DNA of 64,000 nt from Actinostola sp. cb2023 (lineage: Eukaryota; Cnidaria; Anthozoa; Actiniaria; Actinostolidae), in NCBI GenBank assembly GCA_033675265.1, contig JAUJYZ010000131.1, forward strand, positions 124,001-188,000, read 5' to 3'. Under the pieces are notes generated by a model. It was given only the letters and a program-made list of their open reading frames with translations. It did no database searches and was not told the origin of the DNA. Below, piece by piece: positions 1 to 11,502 of the stretch (its first letter is position 1; each line of letters opens with the position of its first letter). A program made the translations under genes and the position numbers.

Positions 1-153
1 TTGGTGTTTTCAATGCATGATGCTGAGAAGAGCTGTGCCTTTGGTTTTGCCCCTGTCTCTCCATCCTCAGGCTGTTTGAGCTTAGCCGCTTCCACTGAAG
101 GTGCCACTGACTGTATCAACTGTATTCTTCCTAATGGAGTCTCTTACTTGTGA
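1..153 (+). other. Open frame entering from the window edge
   Basis: Frame 1 is open from the first base to a TGA at 151-153 (50 codons), with Ser, Cys and Ala over-represented and no motif I recognise. It could be the last exon of a gene lying to the left, or chance. Bases 154-495 contain nothing I can assign. Confidence 0.2.
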
Positions 154-495
154 ATAAGGTAAATTTATACTTGTTCAGCATACTTTCTGTCAAAATAGTT
201 AATGAACATCTGTGATGCATTTATTTTTCACTACGAACAACATTTCGTATTCTGGGGGACGTTTCAAAACACGTTAATATAAACATGATTCAGCTTGACA
301 TATTGATTTTGAGTACTAGAGTAGAAAAATGAAATAAAAAATGGGGGTCACCGAATCCATTGAGAAGATATAAATTTTCAAAGATGGGGCTTGCGGCCAT
401 CTTTTCTGGCGAAAATGGATAATGGAATGACAAGCTCTTAATTGCTGTCCGTATAAGTCGGCAATAAAAAAAGCAATACTTTCAAATGATACATA

Positions 496-650
496 CACCT
501 AATTTCAAAAACGTTGTCCAAATAGCCAAATACGAATTCATTCAAAAAGACAAAAGAAACAGTTCAGCTTGAGTGCACTTCTTTTGTCTTTTAATGAAAT
601 CCTATTTGGCTTTTTTGATTATTATTGGACAACGTTTTTGAAATTAGGTG
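496..650. mobile_element. Foldback MITE, family A copy 1
   Basis: The ends are inverted repeats reading CACCTAATTTCAAAAACG inward from both sides, continuing imperfectly through nearly the whole element. TA dinucleotides flank it at 494-495 and 651-652, as in mariner-type insertions. The interior includes a stretch (CAGCTTGAGTGCA) that recurs as its complement in the copy at 9.97 kb. There is no coding capacity. Confidence 0.85.
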
Positions 651-801
651 TATGTTAACATAATACAATGAAAAAACCGAAATGTGTCATTTTATTGTGT
701 TGAACAACAATAAGTTTTCAAAGCCAAAATGTCAAAAACAATCCATTTTGACCGTCCTTTACGATCCTACTTTTGGACATTTTGGCGATTTCCTTAAAAT
801 T

Positions 802-1121
802 TAGCTCGAAGACCTACCCTCATTTTTTGATATGTTTTAGCTTTCGTAAATACCTACTCAGGGCAAAAATATCAGGGTAGGTCACCGTGTTAGAATTTTA
901 GATATTCGCCGTTAAATATTAAAATGCATGATTCGCCATATTGAAAGAGCGCTACCACAGGAAGTAGTTCGAAAATGAACACTTCGTAGATTTACTAAAA
1001 AAATAGCTCGAAGACCTGTCTTCATTTTTTGATATTTTCTAGCTTTAGTTGACCTAGACTTACAGTGGAAAAATCAGGATAGGTCACCGACTTAGATTTT
1101 TAGATAATCGCCGTTGAATAT
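802..1121. repeat. Imperfect direct repeat, two copies about 200 bp apart
   Basis: Segments 802-920 and 1003-1121 share blocks such as TAGCTCGAAGACCT, CATTTTTTGATAT and TAGGTCACCG in the same order. No open frame of note lies here. Apart from this repeat, 651-1590 holds only unassigned AT-rich DNA. Confidence 0.6.
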
Positions 1122-1899
1122 CATGCGCAGGAAAGATGCGCACGAATGCACGATCGCATTACCTTAGTATCTGATAGAAATACACTTTCAGATATAAAAG
1201 TATTTTTTGTTGTTGTTGTTGGTCCATGTCGAGAATATCGGAGGAGACAACGAGTCTGACCACGAGAGAGATTACAAATCACAGACCAATCAAGAAGCAC
1301 CGGAGGTCAAGGGGCAAGTTCAGCTGTCAAAATAACTCCCGACATACATTGTATATATATTTGCATTCAGGTTAACCCTGTCTATGTGTCATTCAAACCA
1401 GGGACGGCACTGAGTTGTGGATGCATTTACCTTACAGTGGAATGATATAACATTTTATACCCCAGCGGCTGGATACTGAGCCTAAGTAATAAAATCTAAA
1501 TATGTGTTTTTCGATTTTGCTAGCACTCTCAACCGTCTTAACCAGCCGTTTATACAAATTCTATGCTGGCTGGTAGTAGTAAGTACTTTAAAGTACTTTA
1601 GGAGCACTTGACCAAATCATGTAAAATATATATTTAACTAATAGAAGATGACTCTCCGTGCTTCTATTCAAAAATAATGCACGTTGAGGTCTTGAAAGCT
1701 GCTAGTGGATGCACGCCATAATACACACAGTAAATAAAAACAAATAATTAACCATGAGAGTCACAAATCTTGGGGAATAATCATCGAGCCCTCATTAATC
1801 GAGTACAGCCAATGTGCAAAGCGCATGCGCTGTAGAACCCAGTTGGTGATTTGAGGTCAAAGGACGACGACGGCTTCCATTTTTAGACTTGGTCCTTCC

Positions 1900-2172
1900 A
1901 CAGGAAGAAGCCCGAGTAAATACTCGTATGTTTCGCTATTATTATTGTTGGGTACCCTGTGTCAGCGCCCGCAATGCCATCCGCTGATACACGTGTTGTT
2001 GATACTCGATTACTTTTATTCGTATTTGCTGATACAATTTATCGCGTTAAATAATCCCAAAACAGAGAACTGCGACCAGTCTGCAAGAGCTTAGAACACC
2101 AGAACTTTGCACGTTTATTAGAAACAAGCGAAAATCACGTCGTAAAGTTGAGATTGAAGTCGATCAGTTGAG
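1900..2172 (+). other. Probable 5' leader exon of the WW/C2H2 gene, copy 1
   Basis: The segment is strongly conserved in copy 2 (19440-19717) and ends at a good splice donor (GAG then GTGAGTATTTT). The next acceptor in register is at 3271, just before the ATG of the WW exon. No long frame is present, so it is read as untranslated. The transcription start cannot be placed; 1900 is approximate. Confidence 0.45.
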
Positions 2173-2606
2173 GTGAGTATTTTGGCGCCAAAATTGATTG
2201 AACATCAACCATCGATGCCTATTCAAATAAATGGCCTTTCTTCAAGTCTAGTTATGCTGCTTATTGCAAGTTGAATAGTGTTATTATTGTCTTATTGTTG
2301 CCTGAATCGTTTTTAACCATTTGTACGATAACTTTATTTTGCTGTCACGTTACTGCTCTGTTTAGATAACCTACCCTCCATGGTATACAACACTATTGGT
2401 ACTTTACTATTTTAAAACAGCAAAGCATTCTTGTAATAGTTGCAGTATACCCTCTCTGAGTCCATGCACTGTAACCATGTGTTCTTTATCCTCTGCTACA
2501 ATTATTTCCATGTATAAATGCTTTCTTCAAAAACCATGTGGATCATTAGAGTATTTTTGTGCTCAAATGTTTACATTGTTATTATTATATTGAGGCCCTG
2601 TTAGGG

Positions 2607-2867
2607 GCCCAGGGGGGTACTCAGGGGTATCTGTGATGGGGAGGTGCGAATGAGGCCAAACTTTTTAATTTTTTCTCTGCATAAAATCGAGTACGGTAGG
2701 ATATCATTTTTATCAACCCCCAAAAAAGTCCTTGCCAAAATCTTTATATCAAAAAAAGGCCACCAGAAAATTGCTAACCCCAAAAAAGTCCCAAGCCGCG
2801 AATTTCAAACCCCAAAAAGGTCTTTGCACTTCCCCATCACTGATACCCCTGAGTATCCCCCCTGGGG
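2607..2867. mobile_element. MITE with about 40-bp inverted ends
   Basis: The left end (GGGGTACTCAGGGGTATC, then TGATGGGGAGGTGC) is mirrored at the right end (GCACTTCCCCATCA, then GATACCCCTGAGTATCCCC). The interior is A-rich with several CCCCAAAAAAGTC repeats. It lies in intron 1 of the WW/C2H2 gene and is absent from the matching position of copy 2, so it arrived after the duplication or was lost there. Confidence 0.8.
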
Positions 2868-3271
2868 TTAGGGGGAGTCTGAATAATCCATGAATCCCAA
2901 TTTTGTAAACAAAGATATCACAAAAATATAATTCTAAAATAATCTATAATTTTAACATAACACAAATAATCTGTAATCTATAAATTTAGTGGCCAATAAA
3001 AAACCCTAATAATCCATAATCCTAAAGCCCCAACACAGCCTCTATATTGTACATATTTACCAGCGGTAAGATTGATGGTCAACATTTCTGAAGGGTCTCT
3101 GCAAGAACAACAACAATGTAATAATATTGATTTCTGATCCAAATCTAAATTCTCCTGGAATTAGGTCTTTGAATTCTAAATGAGAATTTGTTTTTGGATC
3201 ACAAGTCGCTTACATAGTTCTTGCACAGAACCTTTATATGATTCTGCTTCAACAAGTCCTTTTCACTCTAG

Positions 3272-3391
3272 ACAACCATGGAGTCATCAATACCGGGTAC
3301 AGATTGGATGGAGTATTATTGTAAGTCAGGAGAGCTGCTGTTCTACTATAACAAGGTGACAGCAGAACACAGATGGTCGGACATCTCAAAT
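3272..3391 (+). CDS. WW-domain first coding exon of WW/C2H2 zinc-finger gene, copy 1
   Basis: The exon opens after an acceptor (CACTCTAG) at 3271. Its start codon at 3278 sits in a strong context (ACAACCATGG). It encodes 38 complete codons and ends at a GTATGT donor (3392), phase 0. The peptide has a WW-domain pattern: Trp at residue 10, then SGELLFYYNKVTAEHRW with the aromatic pair in the middle and the second Trp at residue 33. WW domains bind proline-rich ligands. The zinc-finger exon at 12892 also starts in phase 0, so the two join in frame. I infer that this exon encodes the N-terminus of a WW plus C2H2 protein; cDNA would be needed to prove the join. Confidence 0.6.
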
Positions 3392-3515
3392 GTATGTAAA
3401 TGTAAAGTACAATGTACTGCTTAAATTACTGTAGAAGTATGTTAACATTGAAGTACATGTACATGTATTTTTAAAATGTTGAAATTGCAGTCAGGATTCA
3501 TGTTTTAAATTAAAG

Positions 3516-3856
3516 ATATACTTTTGTCTCTGACTTTAGCTTTTTTATTCAGACGTTTCGACTGTAAATCAACAGTCTTCATCAGTTGGATAGTAAGAAA
3601 CTGCACGCGAATATATTTCAAAAAATACTACAAGAGCGTGTGGTACTCGGCGCACGATCGCAACGCTGGAAATGACTACATTAGCATTCCAGATGTTTAC
3701 CGCGCGATAGAACTGAACACTGGCACGAGCACGCGCTCTCGTAGTATTTTTTGAAATATATCCGCACGCAGTTTCTTACTATCCAACTGATGAAGACTGT
3801 TGATTTACAGTCGAAACGTCTGAATAAAAAAGCTAAAGTCAGAGACAAAAGTATAT
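3516..3856. mobile_element. Foldback element with about 115-bp arms
   Basis: ATACTTTTGTCTCTGACTTT at the left reads as its complement at the right end (3834-3856), and the arms pair inward through CAGACGTTTCGACTGTAAAT. A second arm pair (CTACAAGAGCGTG...) lies closer to the centre. It is non-coding and sits in the long intron of copy 1. Confidence 0.85.
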
Positions 3857-3952
3857 GTACATGTATGTTAGCATTAGTAATGTATTAAATACATGTAGTT
3901 ACTGAGGCCGGCAGCAATATTAGATATATTGCAGTCAGCTGAAGCCGTAGGC

Positions 3953-4123
3953 CGAGTGCAATCTGAGTGCAGACTGAGTGTAGTCTGAGTGTAATCTCAG
4001 TGTAGTCTGAGTGTAATCTGAGTAGTCTGAGTTTAGTCTGAGTGTAATCTGAGTGTAGTCTGAGTGTAATCTGAGTGTAATCTGAGTGTAGTCTGAGTGT
4101 AGTCTGAGTAGTCTGAGTGTAGT
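3953..4123. repeat. 12-bp minisatellite array, TCTGAGTGTAGT (array 1)
   Basis: About 14 units of TCTGAGTGTAGT/TCTGAGTGTAAT with some shortened units. The long antisense open frames here are products of the repeat (a multiple of 3), not genes. The array is cut by the LTR element starting at 4124 and resumes at 11503. Confidence 0.9.
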
Positions 4124-4294
4124 TGTAACAAGTTGCCGTATCAACTGAGAGTACTTTTATTAATAACAAGCGAAGGTACACGTTTGACTAGATACAAGCA
4201 AAACTACGACTTTACACTTGAATGAATCTTCACACATATACAGGGTCTTAAGATATGTGTGACATACAATATTGCGTGACATACAACATTGTCA
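4124..4294 (-). repeat. 3' LTR of the gypsy element (171 bp)
   Basis: On the plus strand it begins TGTAACAAGTTGC and ends ACATTGTCA, so the LTR has TG...CA termini. It contains a short direct repeat (GTGACATACAA). The two pieces of the other LTR, 8604-8646 and 11371-11502, match it end to end. Confidence 0.85.
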
Positions 4295-4316
4295 CACCCC
4301 ACCCAATTTTTTATTT
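4295..4316 (-). promoter_or_regulatory. Polypurine tract
   Basis: On the minus strand AAATTGGGTGGGGTG lies directly before the 3' LTR, where the plus-strand primer of a gypsy-type element should be. Its position fixes the inner boundary of the LTR. Confidence 0.7.
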
Positions 4317-4411
4317 ATTATTTATTTTTAAATAGTTCAATTCATAAACAGTTCCACGGTCGTGTTGATATCGACCCACTCAGTACTTCCTGTAAAAGTT
4401 AGTAATCACAT

Positions 4412-5437
4412 TTAGGTTGTGTAGTCAGCTATGTAAATATGCTGATCTCTTGGGACACTGCGTCCTGATCTTGTGACCATGCACTGTTGGTGTCCAGACT
4501 CCTTTACGGTGTCGTCAACCTGATGAGGGGAGTTGTCTTCGTTGGACATAGTGGAAACAGGTTCTTGTTCCTTGTTCTGATTACTTTCTTGTGGTCGTGT
4601 TGCGTTGGTTTTGTTTAAGTGAACTCTGTTGCGACGGAAGGTGGTGGTATCTGCAGGGTTCTCTACTTCGTACAAACGATCATCCAACCTTTGTTTAACT
4701 GTTGCCTTTTGCCATTTTCTGTCACCTAGTGAAAATGGCTTCATTCGTACTGTGTCCCCTTGCTGCAATGGTGTCAATTTATATGCGTTTCTGTTGAAGT
4801 AAAACGCCTGTCTTTCCTGTTGGTCCTTGATCCTTGTGATTTCTGTTTCTCTCTCCACAGTCTTAGGTGTAAGTAATGTGTCTGTGGTAGGCAGTAGGGT
4901 TCTTGTTCGACGATTCATGATGCGCTGTATTGGGCTCCTGTCTATTCCTTGAGATGGAGTGTTTCTGATGGCTAAGAGTGCTAGATACTGATCCTCGCGA
5001 GTCTTCTGTGTTTTGCAAAGCATTTTCTTTGCTGCTTTCACAGCAGCTTCAGCCTTGCCATTTGATTGGCTGTTGTATGGTGCACTAGGCGTATGCTCAA
5101 TGTCCCAGTCTCGCGTAAACTTGCGGAATGAGTCTGACGTGAATTGTGGTCCGTTGTCAGATACCAATCTTGATGGAATCCCAAATTTTGCAAAGTGTGC
5201 CTTGAGTTTCCTTATTGCAGTTGCTGACTTGCTATTCTCAAGCCTGTCTATTTCCCAGTAGTTACTGTAATAGTCTACTGTCACAAGATAGTCGGTTTCT
5301 TGAAATGTAAGGATATCAATGCCTAATTTTTCCCACGGTCGTTCAGGTATTTCGTGACTCATGAGTGGCTCTTTGGGCTGAGCTGTTTCATACTCTGCAG
5401 GTTTCACATGTGGAGATCCATTCTTTTATCTCTGAGT
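4412..5437 (-). pseudogene. Ty3/gypsy integrase region
   Basis: The core domain shows the three catalytic positions in normal order: Asp in the VDYYSNYWE segment, Asp in LVSDNGPQFTSD, and Glu in SNGKAEAAVKAAK. The C-terminal part has a chromatin-binding-like GDTVRMKP region. The zinc-binding N-terminus is in another frame: a YWPGM...CETC segment just upstream (5415-5450) is separated by one frameshift. In an active element this domain would insert the cDNA into the host genome. It follows RNase H in the usual Ty3/gypsy order. The 331-codon open stretch itself has no stop, but the domain as a whole cannot be read continuously. Confidence 0.85.
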
Positions 5438-6025
5438 TCATGCCAGGCCAGTAGACAGATTCTCTTGCTCTGCGCAAACATCCATCGATACCAGAGTGTG
5501 AAGAGTGCTTGACTTGACAGCATTGATCACCTCAAATTCTTTTTGGCTCTCATGGCTGTTGAGGGGAAGAAATGATCTACTCATCATGTCAGCAAGATGC
5601 TGTTCTTTACCTGGGCGGTACTGAATATCAATGTCATAGTTTAGACTTCTGAGTAGCATACCCTGTAGCCGTCGTGGGGCTTTGTCAAGGGATTTCTGAT
5701 TTATGCTCACTAGCGGCTTGTGATCTGTGCAGACTTGAATTGGTCTTCCATACGTGAACTGACGCCATTTCTCTAAAGCAAATACAACGGCAAGCATTTC
5801 TTTCTCGATTGTGGCATAGCGAGTTTCTGCATCTGTAAGACATCTACTTGCATATGCTACTGGTCGTTCTTCTTGAAGGAGAACTGCTCCAAGCCCTTTA
5901 CTGCTGGCATCACACTGAATTACGAGTTCTTTCTGTGGATCATAGTATGCAAGAACTGGAGCTTGAGTTACAAGCTGTTTAATCTCTTCAAAGGCTCGAT
6001 CTTGAACTGCGTCCCAGTGCCACAT
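5438..6025 (-). pseudogene. Ty3/gypsy RNase H region
   Basis: The open stretch carries the RNase H pattern of gypsy elements: QCDASSKGLGAVLLQ with the first acidic residue, the EKEMLAVVFALEKW helix with Glu, CTDHKPL with the next Asp, and the tail YRPGKEQHLADMMSR. It would degrade the RNA strand during reverse transcription. A frame change separates it from the reverse transcriptase just upstream, and its tail runs into the integrase zinc-finger region. Length and order are normal for pol. Confidence 0.85.
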
Positions 6026-6034
6026 CCTTGTGCG

Positions 6035-6720
6035 TCAGTTGACGAATGGGTGCCATAACCTGCGATAGCTTGGGGAGGAATTTGGCCAAGTATAGTTGAC
6101 TGCACCGTTGAGTCGTTCCACACCCTGCTTGTCTGTTGGTGTTTGCAGCTTCACGATGGCTTCCACCTTGTTGGGGTCTGGTTTTAAACCCTCTGCTGTG
6201 ACAAGATGACCCATGAAGTCCAACTGTTTGACTTTAAGAACAGCTTTGCCTTTGTTTAGTCTTATGCCTTTTTCTTGGCATCTCTCCAGGAGTTTGGTAA
6301 GGTTGTCATCATGGTCCTTTTCAGCATCTTTCTCTTGTTCACTTATACCATATAGCAGAATGTCATCAGCAACAGGAGTTGTGGACGGAAGCCCTTCTAG
6401 TGCTTGTATCAGACGCTTTTGAAATATCTCTGAGCTGACACTTAATCCAAATGGGAGTCTCTTCCACTTGTAGCGACCAAAAGGAGTTGCAAAGGTGGTG
6501 AGAATTGATGATGGCTCATCTAGCACACAGTGCCAGTATCCATGTTTAAGGTCGAGTTTGCTGAACAGCTTAGCTTTTGCCAAATCATGCAGTGTCCTCG
6601 AGGACTGGTAGTTGGTAGTGTTCTCTCTAAGACTTTGTTTAAGCTACGGGGGTCAAGACAGATGCGCAATTCTCCCGACTTCTTTGTTGCTACTGTCATC
6701 TGGTTCACCCAATCTGTTGG
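6035..6720 (-). pseudogene. Ty3/gypsy reverse transcriptase region
   Basis: Recognisable blocks are SGELRICLDPRSLNK, FSKLDLKHGYW with the first catalytic Asp, FGRYKWKRLPFGLSVSSEIFQ, VADDILLYG with the paired catalytic Asps (the usual first residue Tyr/Val-Asp-Asp preceded here by Ala), and KQLDFMGHLVTAEGLKPDP. The domain is split between overlapping frames around 6520-6600, where a short tract is out of register. It would copy the element RNA into DNA. Broken in this copy. Confidence 0.85.
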
Positions 6721-7220
6721 GTGATCAACTGGACTATGACACCAATCTTTACGAGCTTATCCAACTCTTCCTTTACCTGATCTTTGACCTCTACTGGTAA
6801 TCTCTTTGGGGGGCACACTACGGATGTGGCATCTTCTATCAAAGTTAGCTTCACTTCTCCTGGCAGAGTGCCAATCTGAATCTCGTCATTGAACAGGTCT
6901 GGAAACTGTAACATTGCTTTTCCATTAAGTTTTCCTTCTTTTGACTTTACACTTTGAAACTGTTCATAATTAACTGTAATAAGTCCCATCTTCTCAGCTG
7001 CTTTTCTGCTAAGCAAGGGTGTCAGTTCCTCATCGAGAACTACAAATTTCAAGCGGTATTTGTGTTGGGTGTTGGGATTTGTCACCTCGAGCTTGGTTGT
7101 TCCCATTGCTTTCTTTCTATCCTTCCACATTTCAAGGGTAATATTGGCTGGGGCAATGGGTTTGTCTCCTATTTTACTTCTAGGCAGGATATTCACAGAG
7201 GAGCCACAATCAATCTGCAT
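6705..7220 (-). pseudogene. Ty3/gypsy aspartic protease and linker
   Basis: The N-terminus has the retropepsin-like IDCGSSVNILP, where the catalytic Asp is followed by Cys-Gly instead of the more common Ser/Thr-Gly. About 75 residues on, TPLLSRKAAEKMGLI matches the second conserved strand of these proteases. The remainder is the linker that precedes the palm of reverse transcriptase. It is in a different frame from gag and overlaps it, as expected for a pol expressed by frameshift or damaged by indels. Confidence 0.75.
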
Positions 7221-8151
7221 CTTTCTATCTTAGACCCAATGCACATATCACACATGATTGAATTACTACTATCAGCATCAACTCCATTCACATAGTGGTT
7301 TAACGTGTCAATAGGCTCAAAGTCAGAATCCTGTTCATCACTGTCATGGTCCACTGCGTGTGCTTTTTCTTTCCTCTCACACACTACTGATCCTCTCCAA
7401 TGATTTTTTTCACCACACACATTACATCTTTTACCCCAGGCGGGACACAACTCTTTCTTGAAGGGATGGACTGTCGTGCAAAATTTACATTTCGCTTCCC
7501 GTGGCTCTCTTCGTTTGTATCTCTGGGATTTTGATCTATTTTCACGTGGCTTAATTCTTTCCTTTGCCTTTTCTACTTTGCATATGCTGGTTTGTTGTTC
7601 TGTGATTGCTCCTAGTTGATTAATTGCTGATTCTGTGGACCTACAGATGTCTATGCAACGCTTTAAATCGAGTTTTCTTTCTTGTAGGAGCCGTGTTCTG
7701 GCACTATCATCTCTAATTCCGAGTACTATAATTGATCCCTTATCAGCGACTCGCGAATCCACCATGCATTTGCAAAAATTGCAGGTGTTTGCCATATTTC
7801 TAACCTCTGTTAAATAGCTTTCAAATGTCTCACCTGCTTGTTGAACTCTCTTGTTGAACTGGAATCTTTCGTATGTTTCGTTGATCTCTCCAGTGAAGTG
7901 CTCATCATATTTTGCAATGATAGTGTCCAGATTATCAGGATCTTCGCCGTCGGCGTACTGAAAGGAGTTGTAGATTTCCAAGGCGCTTTGACCTATCGTA
8001 CACAAGAACACAGCTTTTCGATATTCCTCTCTTTGGCTGTCGAGATTCGTCACTATAGCATAGTTTCCCCACATTAGCTTCCATAATTTCCATGTTTTAG
8101 CAGTGTACAAGTGTTGTGACTCAGAGACCTCAAGTGGTCCTGGTGATTTGA
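7193..8151 (-). pseudogene. Ty3/gypsy gag, C-terminal part
   Basis: The frame continues upstream of the first Met in a PGPLEVSESQ segment typical of invertebrate gypsy gag N-termini, then a capsid-like region (KLWKLMWGNYAI, FQYADGED, FESYLTEVRNMA) and a basic tract. A zinc knuckle follows, CNVCGEKNHWRGSVVC, with spacing C-x2-C-x4-H-x6-C. It would form the virus-like particle and bind RNA. It is separated from its N-terminus (8470-8582) by the retroposon insertion at 8152-8470. Confidence 0.8.
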
Positions 8152-8469
<318 letters not shown>

Positions 8470-8470
<1 letters not shown>

Positions 8471-8582
8471 GGAAATTAATACTAACTTCAACGCGTGAGA
8501 GCGACGGCGTGTTTGTCGGATCGTCTCCAAGATTTTCCTTTGATGTAGAGCTTTTGCTGCTCGTTTTTCCTTTGTCATCCAT
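8470..8582 (-). pseudogene. Ty3/gypsy gag, N-terminal part
   Basis: The start codon at 8582 lies 22 bases inside the 5' LTR junction and opens MDDKGKTSSKSSTSKEN followed by a short acidic and Ser/Thr-rich segment. The frame runs into the inserted retroposon and is cut off from the capsid-like part at 7193-8151. An in-frame upstream Met exists within the LTR, but the 8582 start gives the usual leader position. Confidence 0.6.
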
Positions 8583-8585
8583 GTT

Positions 8586-8603
8586 CTTTCCCAGCTGCCA
8601 CCA
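8586..8603 (-). promoter_or_regulatory. Primer-binding site
   Basis: On the minus strand TGGTGGCAGCTGGGAAAG starts immediately after the LTR terminus TTGTTACA. The leading TGG pairs with the CCA end of a tRNA; I cannot name the tRNA with confidence. Confidence 0.65.
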
Positions 8604-8646
8604 TGTAACAAGTTGCTGTATCAACTGAGAGTACTTTTATTAACAA
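8604..8646 (-). repeat. 5' LTR, inner piece
   Basis: It matches the first 43-46 bases of the 3' LTR (TGTAACAAGTTGC...TATTAACAAG), then stops. The remainder of the LTR resumes at 11371, so about 2.7 kb has inserted here. Confidence 0.8.
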
Positions 8647-9636
8647 GACGCATAAATGCGTTCACTCGGGCTTCTATTTGATCAGCTGATATTATTCGAT
8701 AAAATAAGAACAGCAAAGAAAAATATGTGAAGTACGTCACTGAGAACAGATTACACTGAAATAAGTATTAATAAATAAGTATTATGTTCATTATTCCTCG
8801 CGCTATGTATTTGCTTACGTGTATTTTTGGAATTACACTTGAAACATCTGTAACCCTGAAGATGAGCAAGTTGCTCGAAAGCTCGGTTAAAATAAAATAC
8901 CACAGGTTGATGATACAAACTATTGATGAATCTTCACACAACCTACAAGAATCTTCTTGAAGTATTTCAAGTAATGTTTCAAAGCCGAGAATGAGGACTA
9001 GACAGGGTTTCCAGTCCGAGGCAAAGCCGAGGACTGGAAACCCCGTCTAGTCCGAATTTGAGGTTTTGGAACGACTTCTCATACTCATTAATTATTACAT
9101 GCAATGGCCTAAAGGCAATAAATAAAGAGTTGCAAGATTTTAGCCCGGAAAAGCAAGAATTCCAGTCTGCATATTCTCTGCTCATGCGCAGAGTCGAGTA
9201 CATCGTATATAAATAATATCCCACATGTGTTGGACTCTTGAGTAGCATGAAGTAGAGCCTGCTTTCAGATTGAATCTCATTCGGACAGAGTGGTACTCTG
9301 TCCAAGGTCCCGATGATTGTTATATGAGGGATAAGAACTCAGGAAAGAATAATTTGAAATGCATCATTTCAAAGTACTCTTGAGCGGACTTTCCGGGGTT
9401 TCCAGGTCCATCATGTGACCGGATTTGATGCACCGGATTGGCTGGCTACCTCATGAATAATTAATGAGTTTGAGAAAGTTAAATACAACACAATGAGACA
9501 TCTAATGTCGGTTTGTATCTTCAACCATAAGTTTTAATAAAAAACTGCCCCTGATTAACTAAATCTAATGTCGGTTTGTAGGTTGGATAATTCATGACAA
9601 ATATTTTGTATCTTCAACCTAAGTTTTAATATTAGT

Positions 9637-9865
9637 GAGATTTAGCAAACACGACGCGACGTGAGAACGCGACGTTAGATGACGAATATATCACATTTGG
9701 TCATTGCGTGACTACCGTGACAACGTCGCGACGTCAAGTTCACGACGCCATTTCACTTGTTTTCACGTCCTCTTCGTGACGTTGAGGACACCAACGGTCG
9801 TTTCACAGTTATTCGTCAGCGCGCGCGCCGTCCTCTTTCACGTCACGTCGTGTTTGCTAAATCTC
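9637..9865. mobile_element. MITE with GAGATTTAGCAAACACGACG ends
   Basis: The left terminus GAGATTTAGCAAACACGACG is mirrored by CGTCGTGTTTGCTAAATCTC at the right. The interior is rich in CGTGACGT-like sites that pair imperfectly. It is directly followed by an AAT-run (9868-9885) and TGTTTATTTATTGGTAC, which on the other strand looks like another AATAAA plus ATT-repeat retroposon tail. Confidence 0.8.
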
Positions 9866-9970
9866 TCTAATAATAATAATGATAATGTTTATTTATTGGT
9901 ACTTTGGTACAAATATAGTGTACATGAGTAAACTCCAATAATGTTTTACAAAAATTCATAATAGTTACGT

Positions 9971-10141
9971 GCCTGTTTTCAAAAACGTTGTCCATTTACA
10001 AAATACAAAATAGTAAATATTAAAGATTAGAGACTGACAAAAGAAATGCACTCAAGCTGAACTCTGGCTCATTGTTTCTCTAATTAATTCCTTTTTACTA
10101 TCTACTATTTTGTAAATGGACAACGTTTTTGAAAACAGGTG
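9971..10141. mobile_element. Foldback MITE, family A copy 2
   Basis: Ends CCTGTTTTCAAAAACGTTG and its complement, closely related to the element at 496-650. The centre carries GCACTCAAGCTGAAC, the complement of the same motif in copy 1. Non-coding. Confidence 0.8.
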
Positions 10142-10336
10142 TATATGAGTGAAACTGTAATAGTAGGTATATAGATTTCATTATGTAGAGAAAATAAATA
10201 TATTATCTAAAGTAATATTTATGCGTTCATAATTAAATCGAAATATTCCATGATTTGATATATATAGTTACTACTTATTTAAAAAAAACTTGCCAATGAG
10301 ACATGTCAAGGAATGAACGCTTGGACGATTGTGGAC

Positions 10337-10900
10337 AATGCTACTTGGACGAAAATCGATCGAAATTTAAATTAGCTGAAACTTCATTGAATAATTCTTC
10401 AAGGGTCTAATATAATAACCAGTTAAAATCTTTTTTCGATATTCCAGAGGGAAGTACTATATTTTTATGAATCTTTATAGGTGTCAGTGACGTCATCTAC
10501 TCAACCCAAACATTCAGCTCCATACATTTCTTTGTATTTTGTGAGTCAAAATATCTCAATGTTTTGTTCAGATACCAGCTCTGCATTGAACAAAACTGGT
10601 CAGACAATCAATCCTAAGCACAAATAATGTAAGAAAACTCCTTGACCCAAACTTTTAGCTTCATAGAAATAAAATAATTCAAGAAACTAAACACAAAGAA
10701 ATGTATGGAGCGAAGCCGTGTTGATTGTTAGGGTTGAGTAGATGACCTCACTGACACTTCTAAAGATTCATAAAAATGTAATACTTCCAAGAGGAATTTT
10801 GAGAAAACACATTAACCAGTAATTGTATGGCTCTTTGAGATTATCTCAGTGAAGTTTCAGCTAAATTAAATTTCGATCGATTTTCATCCAAGTAGCACTT
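10337..10900. mobile_element. Large foldback with about 200-bp or longer arms
   Basis: GCTACTTGGACGAAAATCGA at the left pairs with TCGATTTTCATCCAAGTAGC at the right. Pairing continues through CTATTTTTATGAATCTTTA and GTGACGTCATCTACTCAACC. The direct repeat CAATGAGACATGTCAAGG lies just outside at about 10297 and 10926, which may mark a duplicated flank or an older insertion site. Confidence 0.75.
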
Positions 10901-11370
10901 TAAAGTTAACTTAAATACAACACAATGGCAATGAGACATGTCAAGGAATGAATCCGTGTTACATGGTACTGAACTGAATGATGCTGTTGCCAATATCTAT
11001 GACATCAGTACTAGTATAGAAGCAAAAAGTAAGTGTTTACATTTGATATTTTCGGAATGGTCGTTCCACGAACTCGAAGCAAAACAAACAAAAGCGAAAC
11101 CAATGCACTAAATGATATACAAATGAACTTTATAAATGACTCAAGTATTGACTCAGTTGACCTATGCATTGTGTACTACACAACTTGAAGCCTGGACTAT
11201 CGAGGAATGACAGTCGGAATGACAAGGCTTCTCGTCGAAAGTCGAGGACAAAGATAGACGCCATTTTGAAACCTCGTTCCCAGGCTCCTCTCTTCAGCAC
11301 ATTTGTGACGGACGACGACGAACAAAAAAGCCCAATTTATAACTCGGGCATTCCTTACAGGAAGCCCGAG

Positions 11371-11502
11371 TAATAAGAAGCGAAGGTACACGTTTGACTA
11401 GATACAAGCAAAACTACGACTTTACACATGAATTAATCTTCACACATACGGGGTCTTAAGATATGCGTGACATACAATATTGCGTGACATACAATATTGT
11501 CA
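11371..11502 (-). repeat. 5' LTR, outer piece
   Basis: From AATAAGAAGCGAAGGTAC to ATACAATATTGTCA the sequence matches 4163-4294 of the 3' LTR with few differences. It ends against the 12-bp satellite, which supplies the outer boundary of the element. Confidence 0.8.

Larger units (their letters stand above)
8647..11370. mobile_element. Composite insertion in the 5' LTR
   Basis: The insert has short inverted ends, ACTCGGGCTTC near 8661 and GAAGCCCGAGT at 11361-11371, and the flanks AACAAG/AATAAG resemble a diverged target duplication. It holds a hairpin at 8979-9056 (GGACTAGACAGGGTTTCCAG and its complement), a MITE at 9637, an AAT-tailed fragment at 9866, a family A MITE at 9971 and a large foldback at 10337. 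I see no coding sequence of recognisable type, so it is non-autonomous or a stack of separate insertions. Confidence 0.6.

Noticed and set aside
8920..8940. Possible LTR end (GATGAATCTTCACACA) close to the 5' LTR
   Set aside because: The polypurine tract and the 11371-11502 piece place the LTR border at TTGTCA instead; this 15-bp match is probably part of the inserted DNA or chance.
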